From NCBI RefSeq assembly GCF_016093295.1, contig NZ_JAEDAL010000008.1:1-64000 (forward strand): a DNA stretch of 64,000 nt, in the 5' to 3' direction. The stretch comes from Inhella gelatinilytica. Its GTDB lineage: Bacteria; Pseudomonadota; Gammaproteobacteria; Burkholderiales; Burkholderiaceae_C. Both the position numbers and the translations under genes were made by a program. The notes beneath the pieces were generated by a model. The model saw nothing but the letters and a program-made list of their open reading frames with translations. It did not search any database and had not been told where the DNA came from. Below, in pieces: positions 21,849-31,449 of the stretch (its first letter is position 1; each line of letters begins with the position of its first letter).

Positions 21849-23051
21849 ATGTCAAGTGCCTTTCTTTGTGACGCTCTGCGCACCCCCATCGGCCGCTACG
21901 GCGGCGCCCTCTCCGCCGTTCGCTCGGACGATTTGGCAGCCCATGTCTTGCGCAGCCTTCAGCAGCGCCAGCCCCAATTGGATTGGGCGGCCGTGGAAGA
22001 GGTGGTGCTGGGCTGCGCCAATCAAGCCGGTGAGGACAACCGCAATGTGGCGCGCATGGCCACGCTGCTGGCCGGCCTGCCCCTGAGCGTGCCAGGCACC
22101 ACGGTTAACCGTCTGTGTGGCTCGGGGTTGGACGCAGTCGGCTTGGCCGCCCGCAGCATTGCGGCCGGCGAGACCTCGCTCATGGTGGCCGGCGGCGTTG
22201 AAAGCATGAGTCGCGCCCCGTTTGTCATGCCCAAGGCCACGGAGGCGTTTGCGCGCAGCAACGCGGTCTTTGACACCACCATCGGCTGGCGCTTTGTCAA
22301 TCCGGCGCTGCACAAGGCCTTCGGTACGGACTCCATGCCCGAAACCGCCGAGAACGTGGCCAGCGACTTCAGCATCTCCCGGGAAGACCAAGACCGCTTT
22401 GCGCTTGCCAGCCAATCCAAGGCCCTGGCGGCCCGCGAACGCGGCTTTTTTGCCCGAGAAATCGTGCCCGTCACCCTTGCGCAGCGTAAAGGCGACCCAC
22501 TGAGGGTGGAGCACGACGAACACCCGCGCGCCACCAGTTTGGAGGCCTTGGCCAAGCTCAAGCCCATTGTTCGCGAGGGCGGTACGGTCACCGCCGGCAA
22601 CGCCAGCGGCGTCAACGATGGCGCCTGTGCGCTCATCCTCGCCAGCGAAACCGCCGCGCGGGTCCACGGACTGACGCCTCGCGCCCGAGTCCTTGGAATG
22701 GCCACCGCTGGCGTCGCCCCCCGCATCATGGGTATCGGGCCGGTCCCTGCCACTCAGAAGCTCTTGGCCCGACTGGGGCTGTCCCTGGCTGACTTCGATC
22801 TGATCGAATTGAACGAAGCCTTCGCGGCCCAGGGTTTGGCGGTGTTGCGCCAATTGGGCGTTGCCGATAACGACCCGCGTGTCAATCCCAATGGGGGGGC
22901 CATTGCCCTGGGACATCCCCTGGGCATGAGCGGCGCCCGCCTCGTCACGACCGCCCTCAACCAACTCGAAGCCAGCGGCGGCCGGCGCGCCTTGTGCACC
23001 ATGTGCATTGGCGTCGGCCAGGGCATCGCCCTGGCCATCGAACGGGTTTAA
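21849..23051 (+). CDS. pcaF: beta-ketoadipyl-CoA / acetyl-CoA thiolase
   Basis: This 400-residue thiolase resembles 3-oxoadipyl-CoA thiolases ([32 protein letters not shown]). The acylated Cys is in [10 protein letters not shown], the catalytic His in [16 protein letters not shown] and the second Cys in [10 protein letters not shown]. It releases acetyl-CoA from a 3-oxoacyl-CoA at the end of aromatic or fatty acid breakdown. A convergent gene pair (hydroxyacyl-CoA dehydrogenase, enoyl-CoA hydratase) lies just beyond the glycerate kinase. The exact substrate is inferred by similarity. Confidence 0.9.
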   Translation: MSSAFLCDALRTPIGRYGGALSAVRSDDLAAHVLRSLQQRQPQLDWAAVEEVVLGCANQAGEDNRNVARMATLLAGLPLSVPGTTVNRLCGSGLDAVGLAARSIAAGETSLMVAGGVESMSRAPFVMPKATEAFARSNAVFDTTIGWRFVNPALHKAFGTDSMPETAENVASDFSISREDQDRFALASQSKALAARERGFFAREIVPVTLAQRKGDPLRVEHDEHPRATSLEALAKLKPIVREGGTVTAGNASGVNDGACALILASETAARVHGLTPRARVLGMATAGVAPRIMGIGPVPATQKLLARLGLSLADFDLIELNEAFAAQGLAVLRQLGVADNDPRVNPNGGAIALGHPLGMSGARLVTTALNQLEASGGRRALCTMCIGVGQGIALAIERV

Positions 23052-23054
23052 GCC

Positions 23055-24323
23055 ATGCGACCGGCGCCGCGCGAGGGCCTGCGGCGCCTGTTTGAAACCG
23101 CGGTGGCGGCCGCACAACCGGCGCGTGTGCTGCCCGCCCATTGGCCCGAGCCACCGATGGGGCGCACGGTGGTGCTGGGCGTGGGCAAAGCCGCCTGGGG
23201 CATGGGCGCTGCCCTGGAGGCGGCCTGGCCCGCAGATCGCCCGCTCAGCGGCGTGCTGGTGGCCCCAGCGGGCAGCCGTCCGGTGGGCTTGGGGCGCTTG
23301 CACCGTCTCGAAAGTGCGCACCCCGTGCCGGACCGTCGCAGTGTGCGGGCAGGTCGGGCCTTGTTGGCGGCGACGCAAGGCTTGGGCCCGCAGGATCTGG
23401 TGATCGCCCTGCTCTCTGGCGGGGCATCCGCCCTCGCCACCGTGCCCCAGCCCGGGCTGAGCTTTACCGACCTGCAAGGCATTCATCAAGCCCTGTTGCG
23501 CTGCGGGGCCCCGATCGACGCCATGAATACGCTGCGCAAACACCTGTGCGCGCTCAAGGGCGGGCAGTTGGCGGCCGCTTGCGGTCGCGCGCCGGTCCTG
23601 ACGCTGGCCATCTCCGACATCCCCGGTGATCGCCTGGACCTGATTGGATCGGGGCCCACGCTGGCCGACCCGAGCACCTGCGGGGATGCGCTGGCTGTGG
23701 CGACGCGCTTCGCCATCCCCTTGCCGCCCGTGGCGGAGCAGGCCCTGCGGGCCGGCACATGGGAAACCCCCAAGGAGTTGCCCCGCCACCACCGCTCGCA
23801 ACTGGTCGGTTCGCCCGCCATCTCCTTGCAAGCCGCGGCAGATCTGGGGCGGCAGTGGGGGCTCCACGTCACCCTGCTGGGCGACGCCTTGCAGGGCGAA
23901 GCGCGGGCGCTTGGACGCCACTTGGCCCAGCAGTGCGCCCAGCCTGGGCTCTACCTCAGTGGTGGGGAAACCACGGTCACCCTGACCCATTCCACACCCG
24001 GTCGAGGCGGCCGCAATGCCGAATGCGTGCTGGCGGCGCTACTCGAATGGCGGGACCGACCCGGGGCCTACGCCTTGATGGCCGACACCGATGGCATCGA
24101 CGGGGCCAGCCCGTGGGCAGGGGCCCAGATTGGGCCAGACACCTGGGCGCGCGCGCAAGCGCAGCGCCTGGATCTGGCGGAGGCCCTGCATCGTCATGAT
24201 GCGGGGGGCGTGCTGCACGCCTTGGGTGAAAGCCTGCTCACCGGCCCTACGGGCACCAATGTCAATGACTTTCGGGCCCTGTGGATCGATGAGCCCCCTG
24301 ACCCCGGAAGTCAGCGTTCCTGA
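23055..24323 (+). CDS. glycerate kinase, MOFRL type (TtuD/GckA)
   Basis: This 422-residue enzyme phosphorylates D-glycerate (or hydroxypyruvate-derived glycerate) to 2-phosphoglycerate. Visible features include VLGVGKAAWGMGAALE, LLSGGASALATVP, the SDIPGD and GSGPTLADPSTCGDAL region, and the C-terminal MOFRL segment LYLSGGETTVTLTH...GRNAECVLAALL. It starts 3 bp after the thiolase, so they are probably co-transcribed although their pathways differ. Its 3' end overlaps the convergent dehydrogenase gene by 13 bp. Confidence 0.9.
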   Translation: MRPAPREGLRRLFETAVAAAQPARVLPAHWPEPPMGRTVVLGVGKAAWGMGAALEAAWPADRPLSGVLVAPAGSRPVGLGRLHRLESAHPVPDRRSVRAGRALLAATQGLGPQDLVIALLSGGASALATVPQPGLSFTDLQGIHQALLRCGAPIDAMNTLRKHLCALKGGQLAAACGRAPVLTLAISDIPGDRLDLIGSGPTLADPSTCGDALAVATRFAIPLPPVAEQALRAGTWETPKELPRHHRSQLVGSPAISLQAAADLGRQWGLHVTLLGDALQGEARALGRHLAQQCAQPGLYLSGGETTVTLTHSTPGRGGRNAECVLAALLEWRDRPGAYALMADTDGIDGASPWAGAQIGPDTWARAQAQRLDLAEALHRHDAGGVLHALGESLLTGPTGTNVNDFRALWIDEPPDPGSQRS

Positions 24324-25813
24324 TCCAACCAATAGCGTTGGCGCAAATACGGGCTGACGCGGTAGCGCTCACTGCGGGTGTGGGCCCACAGGCGGTCCAG
24401 GAGCCCGCACACCGGCACAACGCCCAGCAGCTTCAGCCACTCAAACGGCCCGGCCGGGTAATTCACCCCCAACTTCATGGCGGTGTCAGCGCCCGATTCG
24501 TCGCAAACGCCCTGCCAGACCGCGTCGGCGCCCTCGTTGATCAGCATGGCCACCGTACGGGCCACCACCAGCCCGGGGGTATCGCGCAGGGGCACGCCAA
24601 GCAAGCCCGCCGCGGCCAAGGCGTCCAAGGCGGCTTGCCGGGCGCGCGGTTGAACCCGGGGGCCCCAGGCCAGCGCCAGCACTTGCGGGTCCGTACCCGG
24701 TAAGCACCAGTCCAAAACGGCCAGCGGGTTGCTGTGCCCCGCCGCCAATTCGACGGCACACCGCCCGTCGGTCACCATCAGGTCCACCGCCCCATCGCCC
24801 ACCCGCAAGCCAGTCCACTGCGCCTCGGGCTGACGCGCAACACCCGGCAGGCGCGCCGCCAGGGCGTCCGTGCAGGGGCCACGCCCCATCAACACCACCG
24901 AGGGCTCCGAGGGGGGCGCCACCGCAGCCGCCAGTCGAGTGGGTTCACCGACATAGAAGCCCTTGCCAACTTTTCGACCCAATCGCCCGCCATCCACCAA
25001 GGCCTGCTGCACCAAGCTGGGTTGGTAGCGACGGTCACCAAAGTTGGACTCCCACACCGAGCGCGTCACCAAGTTGTTGGTGTCTTGCCCGATCAAGTCC
25101 ATCAACTCGCAGGGCCCCATCCGAAAGCCCACCGAGCGCAGGCAGGCATCCAATTCCGCCGGCGTTCCCGCTTGCTCTTGCAGCAAGGCCAAGGTCTCCG
25201 CGTAGTAGGGGCGTGCGATGCGATTGACGATGAACCCCGGCGTGGACGCAGCTTTCACCGGCACTTTGCCCCACCGCCGAGCCAAGGCGTCGATGCCCTC
25301 GGCGACCTCCGGGGCCGTCTCCAACCCGGAGACCACTTCCACGAGCTTCATCAGTGGCACCGGGTTGAAGAAGTGCATGCCCACCAGGCGCTGCGGGTGG
25401 GCCAGCCCGTTGGCCAGCGCGGTGATGCTGATCGAGGAGGTGTTGCTGGCGATCACCGCTGTGGGCGGCAACAGGGCATCGAGTTCACGCAGCAAGGCCC
25501 GCTTGGGTTCGAGCAATTCAACGATGACCTCAATGACCAACGCGCAATCCGCCAAGTCCGCCACCGCGGCGACCGGCTTCAATCGGCCCAGGGACTGCTC
25601 GCGGGCATCGGCCGTCAATTTGCCCTTGGTCACCAGGCTGGCCAAGGTGTCAGCCAGCTTCGCCACGCCCGCCGCGGCGGCGCCCTCACGGGCGTCGAGC
25701 AACTTCACCGGATGGCCGGCCAAGGCCGCGATCTGGGCGATGCCCATGCCCATGACCCCGGTGCCCACGAGCCCGATGGTGGCGCCTTCGCCCAGGTGAA
25801 GGGTTTCACTCAT
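24311..25813 (-). CDS. paaH: 3-hydroxyacyl-CoA dehydrogenase (PaaH-like)
   Basis: This 500-residue protein has an NAD-binding Rossmann motif near the N-terminus (IGLVGTGVMGMGIAQIAALAG). The conserved active-site segment FNPVPLMKLVEVV follows, then two C-terminal 3HCDH helical domains. The double-length form is typical of PaaH/PaaC used in phenylacetate degradation. The start at 25813 (MSETLHLGEG) was chosen; the longer reading runs into the upstream gene. It overlaps the enoyl-CoA hydratase by 8 bp, forming an oxidation module with it and the nearby thiolase. Confidence 0.88.
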   Translation of the reverse strand: MSETLHLGEGATIGLVGTGVMGMGIAQIAALAGHPVKLLDAREGAAAAGVAKLADTLASLVTKGKLTADAREQSLGRLKPVAAVADLADCALVIEVIVELLEPKRALLRELDALLPPTAVIASNTSSISITALANGLAHPQRLVGMHFFNPVPLMKLVEVVSGLETAPEVAEGIDALARRWGKVPVKAASTPGFIVNRIARPYYAETLALLQEQAGTPAELDACLRSVGFRMGPCELMDLIGQDTNNLVTRSVWESNFGDRRYQPSLVQQALVDGGRLGRKVGKGFYVGEPTRLAAAVAPPSEPSVVLMGRGPCTDALAARLPGVARQPEAQWTGLRVGDGAVDLMVTDGRCAVELAAGHSNPLAVLDWCLPGTDPQVLALAWGPRVQPRARQAALDALAAAGLLGVPLRDTPGLVVARTVAMLINEGADAVWQGVCDESGADTAMKLGVNYPAGPFEWLKLLGVVPVCGLLDRLWAHTRSERYRVSPYLRQRYWLDQER

Positions 25814-26600
25814 GATCAGGGTTCCAAGTCGGTAGGCGTTTTTCGGTAAACGCGGCGAAACCCTCCCGGGCCTCGGGCGTGGTGCGCACGCGCGCAATGG
25901 TTTGGGCCGTTAGCTGCTGGACGGCGGGCCCCACGTCTCCCACCCGCAATTGCGCAAACAAGGCTTTGATCTCGGCTTGGGCTGCAGGCCCACTGGCGAG
26001 CAGTTCGGTCAGCGTGGACTCCATCGCCTCATCCAGGCCTTCGGAGGCCACCACCTGGTGCACCAGTCCCAGGCGCAGCGCCTCATCGGCCGAAAAACGA
26101 TGCGCCATGAGCGCCAGTCGCTGGGCCTGCCGCGGCCCGACAGCCCGCAAGACGTAGGGCCCAATCACCGCCGGCAAGATGCCAAAACGGGCTTCGCTGA
26201 TGGCAAATGCCGCGTCTTGCGTCGCGATGGCGATATCGCAAGCCGCCACCAATCCCGCGCCTCCGCCCAGCGCCAACCCTTGAACCCGCGCCACGGTCGG
26301 TTTGGGGCAGCCCGCCAGGGCGGCCAGCATGGCAGCAAATCGCTCCGCATCCACGCGGTTATCGGCTTCGGGCGCCGCGGCAGCCCGCTGCATCCAACCG
26401 ATATCCGCCCCGGCGCAAAAGTGTTTGCCTTCGCCCGATAACAACACGACGCGCACCGCGGGGTCTTGGGCACACCGCTCCAGCGCGTCTTTCAGGGCGT
26501 CAATCAGGTCCTCGTCAAACGCATTGAAGCGATCCGGGCGATTCAACGCCAGAAGCGCCACGCCATCGGACCGAACAGAAAGTAGCAAGTTGTCGTTCAT
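25806..26600 (-). CDS. enoyl-CoA hydratase/isomerase, methylglutaconyl-CoA hydratase-like
   Basis: This 264-residue crotonase-fold enzyme has the oxyanion-hole segments KHFCAGADIGWM and GLALGGGAGLVAACDIAIA. The region FAISEARFGILPAVIGPYVLRAVG resembles LiuC (methylglutaconyl-CoA hydratase) more than general PaaF. It begins the operon with the hydroxyacyl-CoA dehydrogenase, supporting a hydration-oxidation pair. The true substrate needs comparison with characterised families. Confidence 0.87.
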   Translation of the reverse strand: MNDNLLLSVRSDGVALLALNRPDRFNAFDEDLIDALKDALERCAQDPAVRVVLLSGEGKHFCAGADIGWMQRAAAAPEADNRVDAERFAAMLAALAGCPKPTVARVQGLALGGGAGLVAACDIAIATQDAAFAISEARFGILPAVIGPYVLRAVGPRQAQRLALMAHRFSADEALRLGLVHQVVASEGLDEAMESTLTELLASGPAAQAEIKALFAQLRVGDVGPAVQQLTAQTIARVRTTPEAREGFAAFTEKRLPTWNPDHE

Positions 26601-26699
26601 GCCGTCAGTATCGAACTTCCGCCCGCCCTGGCAGAACTTCCCTTGCGGCCGCCGCGGGCCGCCGCTACGCTCTTGCAGCCTTTAGCCTCTGAGTGCCCC

Positions 26700-27722
26700 A
26701 TGAGCGTCCGTTTGAATTTCGACCACTTCATCCAATGGATCACGGCGGCCGCCCGGGAACATTCGCATCAGTTGGCCGACCATGTGGTCGAGCGCACAGG
26801 CTGCAGCCGGCGTGCAGCGCAGGCGATGCTCAAGCGCTTGGTTGAGGCGGGCTGGCTGGTGCGCGATGGGGGCTTCAGCCGTGCGGTCTACCACCCGGGC
26901 AGTTTGCGGCAAGTGGTGAAAAGCTATCCGCTGTACGGGCTGCAGGAAGATTTGCCCTGGCAGCGGGACTTCGCCCCCAATTTCGCGCTGCCCGCGCACG
27001 TGGGCCGCATGGTTCAACACGCCTTCACGGAGCTGCTGAACAACGCCATCGACCACAGCGGGGGCACCAGCGTCACGGTGAGCCTGCGTCAAACGCCCAC
27101 CCATGTGCAGCTCTTGGTCAGCGATGACGGGTGTGGCGTGTTCGACCGGATTGCCGGCACCTATGACATCGCCGACCCGAGCTTGGCGATGCTGGAGCTC
27201 AGCAAGGGCCGACTCACCACGGCGCCGCAGGAACACACGGGGCGCGGGCTTTTCTTCAGCAGCCAATTGGCCGATGTGTTCGACTTGCACGCCAACGGCA
27301 CAGCCTATGTTCGCCGGGCCTGGGACAGCAGTGGCTGGCGGCCGGGCAAGGCCCTGCCCCGGCAAGGGACCAGCATCTACTTCGCCGTGGCACTGGATAC
27401 CACCCGCACCTTGGACCAAGTGCTCGGCGCGTGGAGCTTGGATGGCACGGGGGTGGCGTTCGACCGCACGGTCATCAGCCTGCGCTTGCTGGCCGGCGAA
27501 GGTCAAGCCCTGGACAGCCGCGCCCAGGCCCGCCGAGTCACCGCTCGCCTAGAGCGCTTCAAGCGAGCGGAAATTGATTTCGACGGCGTGCCGGACATCG
27601 GCCACGCGTTCGCCGACGAGCTGTTTCGGGTGTTCGGCCTGAACAACCGCAGCGTGGAGTTGGTGCCCATCAACGCCAACCGGCGCATCCTGGCGTTGAT
27701 CGACAACGCCCGCAATGGCTAA
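26700..27722 (+). CDS. winged-helix, HATPase and STAS-like (DUF4325) regulatory protein
   Basis: This 340-residue protein combines an N-terminal winged helix (SRRAAQAMLKRLVEAGWLVRDG), a GHKL-type ATPase (AFTELLNNAIDHSGG N-box, DDGCGVFD G1, GRGLFFSSQLAD G2) and a C-terminal STAS-like DUF4325 domain (DFDGVPDIGHAFADELFRVFG). No phospho-His domain is present, so it is not a classical kinase; an anti-sigma-like or DNA-binding ATPase switch is plausible. The start at 26700 has the right frame and is near the first domain. Its stop overlaps the next signalling gene by 8 bp. Confidence 0.8.
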   Translation: MSVRLNFDHFIQWITAAAREHSHQLADHVVERTGCSRRAAQAMLKRLVEAGWLVRDGGFSRAVYHPGSLRQVVKSYPLYGLQEDLPWQRDFAPNFALPAHVGRMVQHAFTELLNNAIDHSGGTSVTVSLRQTPTHVQLLVSDDGCGVFDRIAGTYDIADPSLAMLELSKGRLTTAPQEHTGRGLFFSSQLADVFDLHANGTAYVRRAWDSSGWRPGKALPRQGTSIYFAVALDTTRTLDQVLGAWSLDGTGVAFDRTVISLRLLAGEGQALDSRAQARRVTARLERFKRAEIDFDGVPDIGHAFADELFRVFGLNNRSVELVPINANRRILALIDNARNG

Positions 27723-29433
27723 AGACCCCCCCCTGATCATTGGCGAAGAGACCTGGAAGTTGGCCCTGGAGGCCAGCGGTGACGGGGTGTGGGATTGGCA
27801 CATCCAAGAGGGCGTTGAGCATTTTTCCCCCGGTTTTTTGAGCATTTACGGCTACACCCTGGAGGATCTGGCCGCGGACCCCGACGCCATTGACGCACTC
27901 ACTCACCCGGACGACCGGGAGCAGATGGCCCGCGATCGGCAGGCCCATTTCGAAGGCCGAACCGCCGTCTATCGCAACGAGCACCGCGTGCGCTGCAAAG
28001 ACGGCAGCCTCAAATGGGTGCTGACGCGAGGCATGGTGATTGCGCGATCGGCGGACGGCCGCCCGTTGCGCATGGTGGGCACCCACACCGACATCACATC
28101 GCGCAAATTGGTCGAAGCCCAAACGTGGCGCCAAGCCCATCACGACGCCCTGACCGACCTGCCCAACCGGCGGCTCTTGACGGAGCGCCTGAGCACCGAA
28201 ATCAAACACGCGCGTCGGGATGGTCACCAACTGGCGCTGATGGCCCTGGATCTGGACCGGTTCAAAGCCGTGAACGATCAGTGGGGCCATGACGCGGGCG
28301 ACGAACTCCTGCGTCAAGCCGCCCAGCGCATCGCCGCCTGCATACGCGAAGTGGACATGGTCGCCCGCTTGGGGGGTGACGAGTTCATCGTGCTGCTGAC
28401 CGATGTGCAGGGCGAGCCCAGCTGCATCGAGCGGGTCGCCAGCGCCTTGGTGGCGCGCTTGGACGAGGTGTTCACCCTGGGGGGCCACAAGGCCTCGGTG
28501 TCCGCCAGCATTGGCATCGCCCTGTTTCCGACCGACGCCCACGATGCCCGAGGGCTCTTCAAACGGGCGGACCAAGCGCTGTACGCCGTCAAGCGCGCGG
28601 GGCGCCGGGGCTACCGGTTTGCGGGTGATGCCCTGCAAGACGCCGCCCAGGCGCGCAGCCGTCTGGGCCAAGAACTGCGTCAAGCCCTGGATCGTGAGGA
28701 GTTTCGGGTGCATGTGCAACCCGTACTGCCCATCGATGCAGGCCCCTGTCTGCATGCTGAGGTGCTGTTGCGCTGGCAGCATCCGGTCCTCGGCCTGCTC
28801 GGCCCGGGGTCATTTCTGGCGCTGGCCGAGAGCAGTGGGCTGATCCGCGACATTGGCTCCTGGGTTCTGAGAGACTCTGCCCGGTGGCTTCGCCAGTGGC
28901 GTGAAACCCTGCATCCGGATCTGAGCCTCAGCCTCAACATTTCTGGCGTGCAACTGCGCGAATGGAGTGGCAAGGTCACCGATTGGACGGCGCACTTGCA
29001 CCAGTTGGGGGTCCCGGGGTCGGGCGTGGTACTGGACTTGCGCGAGTCCCTCTTGCGGGACACCCATTTGCGCGGGCTGTTGCAGTTGCCCGCTCTGCGT
29101 GCCGCGGGGGTGGGCGTGGCACTGGACGACTTTGGCAACGCCGACAGTCGGCTAGACAGTCTGCGCCACCCAGGACTCAGCCAAGTCAAACTGGCCCGTG
29201 AACTGATCGTCGGGCTCAAACCGCACAGCCGCGAAGCGGCCTGGCTCTCCGCCCTGGTGCAATTGGCGCGTTCTCAGGGCTTGCGCACCATCGCCAAGGG
29301 GGTTGAATCGGCCGCGCAAGTTCAGGTGTTGTCCCGCTTGGGTGTGGACGCCCTGCAAGGCCAACATTTGGCCGCCGCCGTGCCGGCAGCCGACTTTTCA
29401 GACTGGTGGCAGGCCCACCGCCCCGCCCCCTGA
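27715..29433 (+). CDS. PAS-GGDEF-EAL protein (diguanylate cyclase with degenerate EAL)
   Basis: This 572-residue cytoplasmic protein has a PAS domain (about residues 15-130), a GGDEF domain with intact GGDEF at 220-224 and an RxxD inhibitory site (REVD, 211-214), then an EAL-like domain. The EAL signature reads EVL (349-351), DLRES replaces the usual ELTES, DFGNADSRL replaces DFGTGYSSL, and Lys528 stands where EGVE has its first Glu. It therefore probably makes c-di-GMP while the EAL half is non-catalytic. It overlaps the upstream regulator by 8 bp. Confidence 0.88.
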   Translation: MAKDPPLIIGEETWKLALEASGDGVWDWHIQEGVEHFSPGFLSIYGYTLEDLAADPDAIDALTHPDDREQMARDRQAHFEGRTAVYRNEHRVRCKDGSLKWVLTRGMVIARSADGRPLRMVGTHTDITSRKLVEAQTWRQAHHDALTDLPNRRLLTERLSTEIKHARRDGHQLALMALDLDRFKAVNDQWGHDAGDELLRQAAQRIAACIREVDMVARLGGDEFIVLLTDVQGEPSCIERVASALVARLDEVFTLGGHKASVSASIGIALFPTDAHDARGLFKRADQALYAVKRAGRRGYRFAGDALQDAAQARSRLGQELRQALDREEFRVHVQPVLPIDAGPCLHAEVLLRWQHPVLGLLGPGSFLALAESSGLIRDIGSWVLRDSARWLRQWRETLHPDLSLSLNISGVQLREWSGKVTDWTAHLHQLGVPGSGVVLDLRESLLRDTHLRGLLQLPALRAAGVGVALDDFGNADSRLDSLRHPGLSQVKLARELIVGLKPHSREAAWLSALVQLARSQGLRTIAKGVESAAQVQVLSRLGVDALQGQHLAAAVPAADFSDWWQAHRPAP

Positions 29434-29438
29434 GCCCC

Positions 29439-30197
29439 ATGGCCCACACCGCGCTCCGGTGGTTGTCCGCACTCGGACTGAGCGCCGCGGTCGCAAGCCC
29501 CAGCGCGGCCCCGCGGTTAACGCCCGCTCAGCATCAGGCGCTGGAGGTGTTGTTGGGCCTGCCCCAGCAGCCCGACGGCGCACGCTCGCTGTGGACCCTG
29601 GCGCTGACCGCGGACGATGAATGGGTCGTGAGCCTCGGGTTGCGAACGTGCCAGGGCGACACCCACTGCGAGCGGGTCCTGGCACTGCGGTGGATTCAAG
29701 TGGCCCCCGGTAACTTCCGAGCCTGGATCGCCGCCCAGCCCCACCTTCCCATGGAACAGAGTTTGAGGGGGCTGGTGGGCAGCCACTACGCCAATGACTT
29801 TCGGTCGCAGCATTGCGCGGCCTACCAGGCCCGCCCGCCGGCCGCCAACGGAACCGTGCCCGCATGGCCACAGCGCTTCGTCCGTGCGCAATTCGCAAAC
29901 ACCTTTCGGGCCCCGATGGCGTGCAGAGCACCAGCTCCCGAGGCATCAGACACCCGCAGTCTGTGTGAGGGCGCGGCGGAAGCCGTGTGGCGGTGGAGCC
30001 AATCCGAGGCCGAACAACAAGAAGCCCTTTGGATCATCTTCCACGGCGGACCGCGCCGCACCGATCCACGGGACCGATCCGCTGAGTGGATGAACCGCCG
30101 CGCGGACCTGGAGGCCCGCCGGCGCGATTCCAAGGCGAGCCCCAAGCCCTGGCGCGCGGAAGACAGCCCGTGCCCCCACCCCGCTCAGGCCAGGTGA
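29439..30197 (+). CDS. hypothetical secreted protein
   Basis: This 252-residue protein has a likely signal peptide (MAHTALRWLSALGLSAAVASPSAA). Six or more Cys in the mature part (LRTCQGDTHCERV, QHCAAY, MACRAP, SLCEGA) suggest disulfides in the periplasm. No known domain was recognised. It starts 5 bp after the GGDEF-EAL gene and could be co-transcribed. The C-terminus is rich in Arg, Pro and Ala and may be disordered. Confidence 0.65.
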   Translation: MAHTALRWLSALGLSAAVASPSAAPRLTPAQHQALEVLLGLPQQPDGARSLWTLALTADDEWVVSLGLRTCQGDTHCERVLALRWIQVAPGNFRAWIAAQPHLPMEQSLRGLVGSHYANDFRSQHCAAYQARPPAANGTVPAWPQRFVRAQFANTFRAPMACRAPAPEASDTRSLCEGAAEAVWRWSQSEAEQQEALWIIFHGGPRRTDPRDRSAEWMNRRADLEARRRDSKASPKPWRAEDSPCPHPAQAR

Positions 30198-30227
30198 GGC
30201 CGGCGGACGCCCGTCGGCGCCTCGCGC

Positions 30228-31430
30228 TCAGAGCTTGACTGGCCCGTCCACCGCCCCGCCGACTGCGGCCTTGGCCTGTTGTTGGCGCACGCGGTCGGTG
30301 TAGGCCTCGGCCCGCTGAATTTGCTCAGCGATCAGGCGGTTGTTTTGCCCCATGGTTTCAATGGCCTTGGAGCGGAAGCTGTCCATCGCATCCATGGCCT
30401 GGAAGGTCTGGTCAAACATGGACTGAATCTGCTCGATGCCGAGCATGGGGTTGGAAGCGAACTCGGCGGTCTGGTCCACATGCTGGTTCAATTGACGGCC
30501 CGTCTCCTGAATCAGGTTGCCAATGGTGGCATTGACGCCCTGCAGCATCTGCATGACCTGGATCTGGTTGCCCGTGGCGCGCGCCACGGTCTGGGCCACG
30601 GCCAGCGCACTCATGCCGGTGGTGGCCACGCGGTCGCAACCGTTCATCATTTCGCGCCCGGTTTTTTTGAGCACATCCAGCGCCAAGTACCCGTTCACAC
30701 ACACCGCCTGCTGGGTTTGGATGTCGGTCAGGTTCTGGCGTGCATAAAAGAGCACCTCTTGCTCCAGCGCTTTGGACTTCATCGGGTCGCTCGCCTTGAG
30801 GGCGGTGACCCGTTCCGCCAGGCGCTGATCCAGCGTGCGGGCGAAACGTGCGGCGGCGGCGAGGCTTTGCATGGCCTCCCACAGCTTGCCGCGCGTGGCC
30901 TCGATGTCGATCACGTCCTTTTGGATGCCGTCCTTGGCCGCGTAGAGCTGGGTCATCGAGGTCTGCAACTGCGAGGCGGCGCTCTCGAACTTGCGGAAGT
31001 AGGCCTCCAGCTTGTTGCCAAACGGAATCAAGCCCAGCAGCTTGCGCGGCTGCAGCAGGTCGCCCTCCTTGCCCGGGTTGAGTTCGTCCAACTGGGCCCG
31101 AATGGCGGCAATGGCCTTGTACGCCGGCGTGTCCTCTGCGCCCACAAAGTTGCGCTGCATCAGGCTGCCCTGCATCAGGTTGGCAGCCACGCTGATCTCC
31201 TGGCGGCCGAGTTGGAAGGCACTGTCCAGGCGCTGCTTGAACGGCTCGCTGTGCAGGTCTTCCTTTTCCAGCGCCTCAATGAAACGCTGGACCTGATCAT
31301 CCACTTGACTGACCACCTCGGCCTTCAGGGGCACGACCTCGGTGGCGGCCTCCGGTTGCACCGGGGTGATGACCTCGGGAGGCTCCAGGGTAAAGACGGG
31401 CTGGACGGCGGTGGTGGTGGTGACACTCAT
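30228..31430 (-). CDS. TelA-family toxic anion resistance protein
   Basis: This 400-residue protein has the coiled-coil rich TelA (KlaA) family layout: a variable acidic N-terminus, the core KEGDLLQPRKLLGLIPFGNKLEAYFRKFESAASQLQTSM, and a C-terminal segment FDQTFQAMDAMDSFRSKAIETMGQNNRLIAEQI. Family members are linked to tellurite and antimicrobial tolerance; the biochemical role is unclear. The start at 31430 was chosen over 31445. It is the last gene of the leftward operon with XpaC-like and solute-binding-like partners. Confidence 0.9.
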   Translation of the reverse strand: MSVTTTTAVQPVFTLEPPEVITPVQPEAATEVVPLKAEVVSQVDDQVQRFIEALEKEDLHSEPFKQRLDSAFQLGRQEISVAANLMQGSLMQRNFVGAEDTPAYKAIAAIRAQLDELNPGKEGDLLQPRKLLGLIPFGNKLEAYFRKFESAASQLQTSMTQLYAAKDGIQKDVIDIEATRGKLWEAMQSLAAAARFARTLDQRLAERVTALKASDPMKSKALEQEVLFYARQNLTDIQTQQAVCVNGYLALDVLKKTGREMMNGCDRVATTGMSALAVAQTVARATGNQIQVMQMLQGVNATIGNLIQETGRQLNQHVDQTAEFASNPMLGIEQIQSMFDQTFQAMDAMDSFRSKAIETMGQNNRLIAEQIQRAEAYTDRVRQQQAKAAVGGAVDGPVKL

Positions 31431-31449
31431 GTTCAAGACTCCCAAGAAA

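Noticed and set aside
21852-23990. Long minus-strand open frame (712 codons) across the thiolase and glycerate kinase
   Set aside because: It lies antisense to two clearly recognised genes; its length reflects high GC content.
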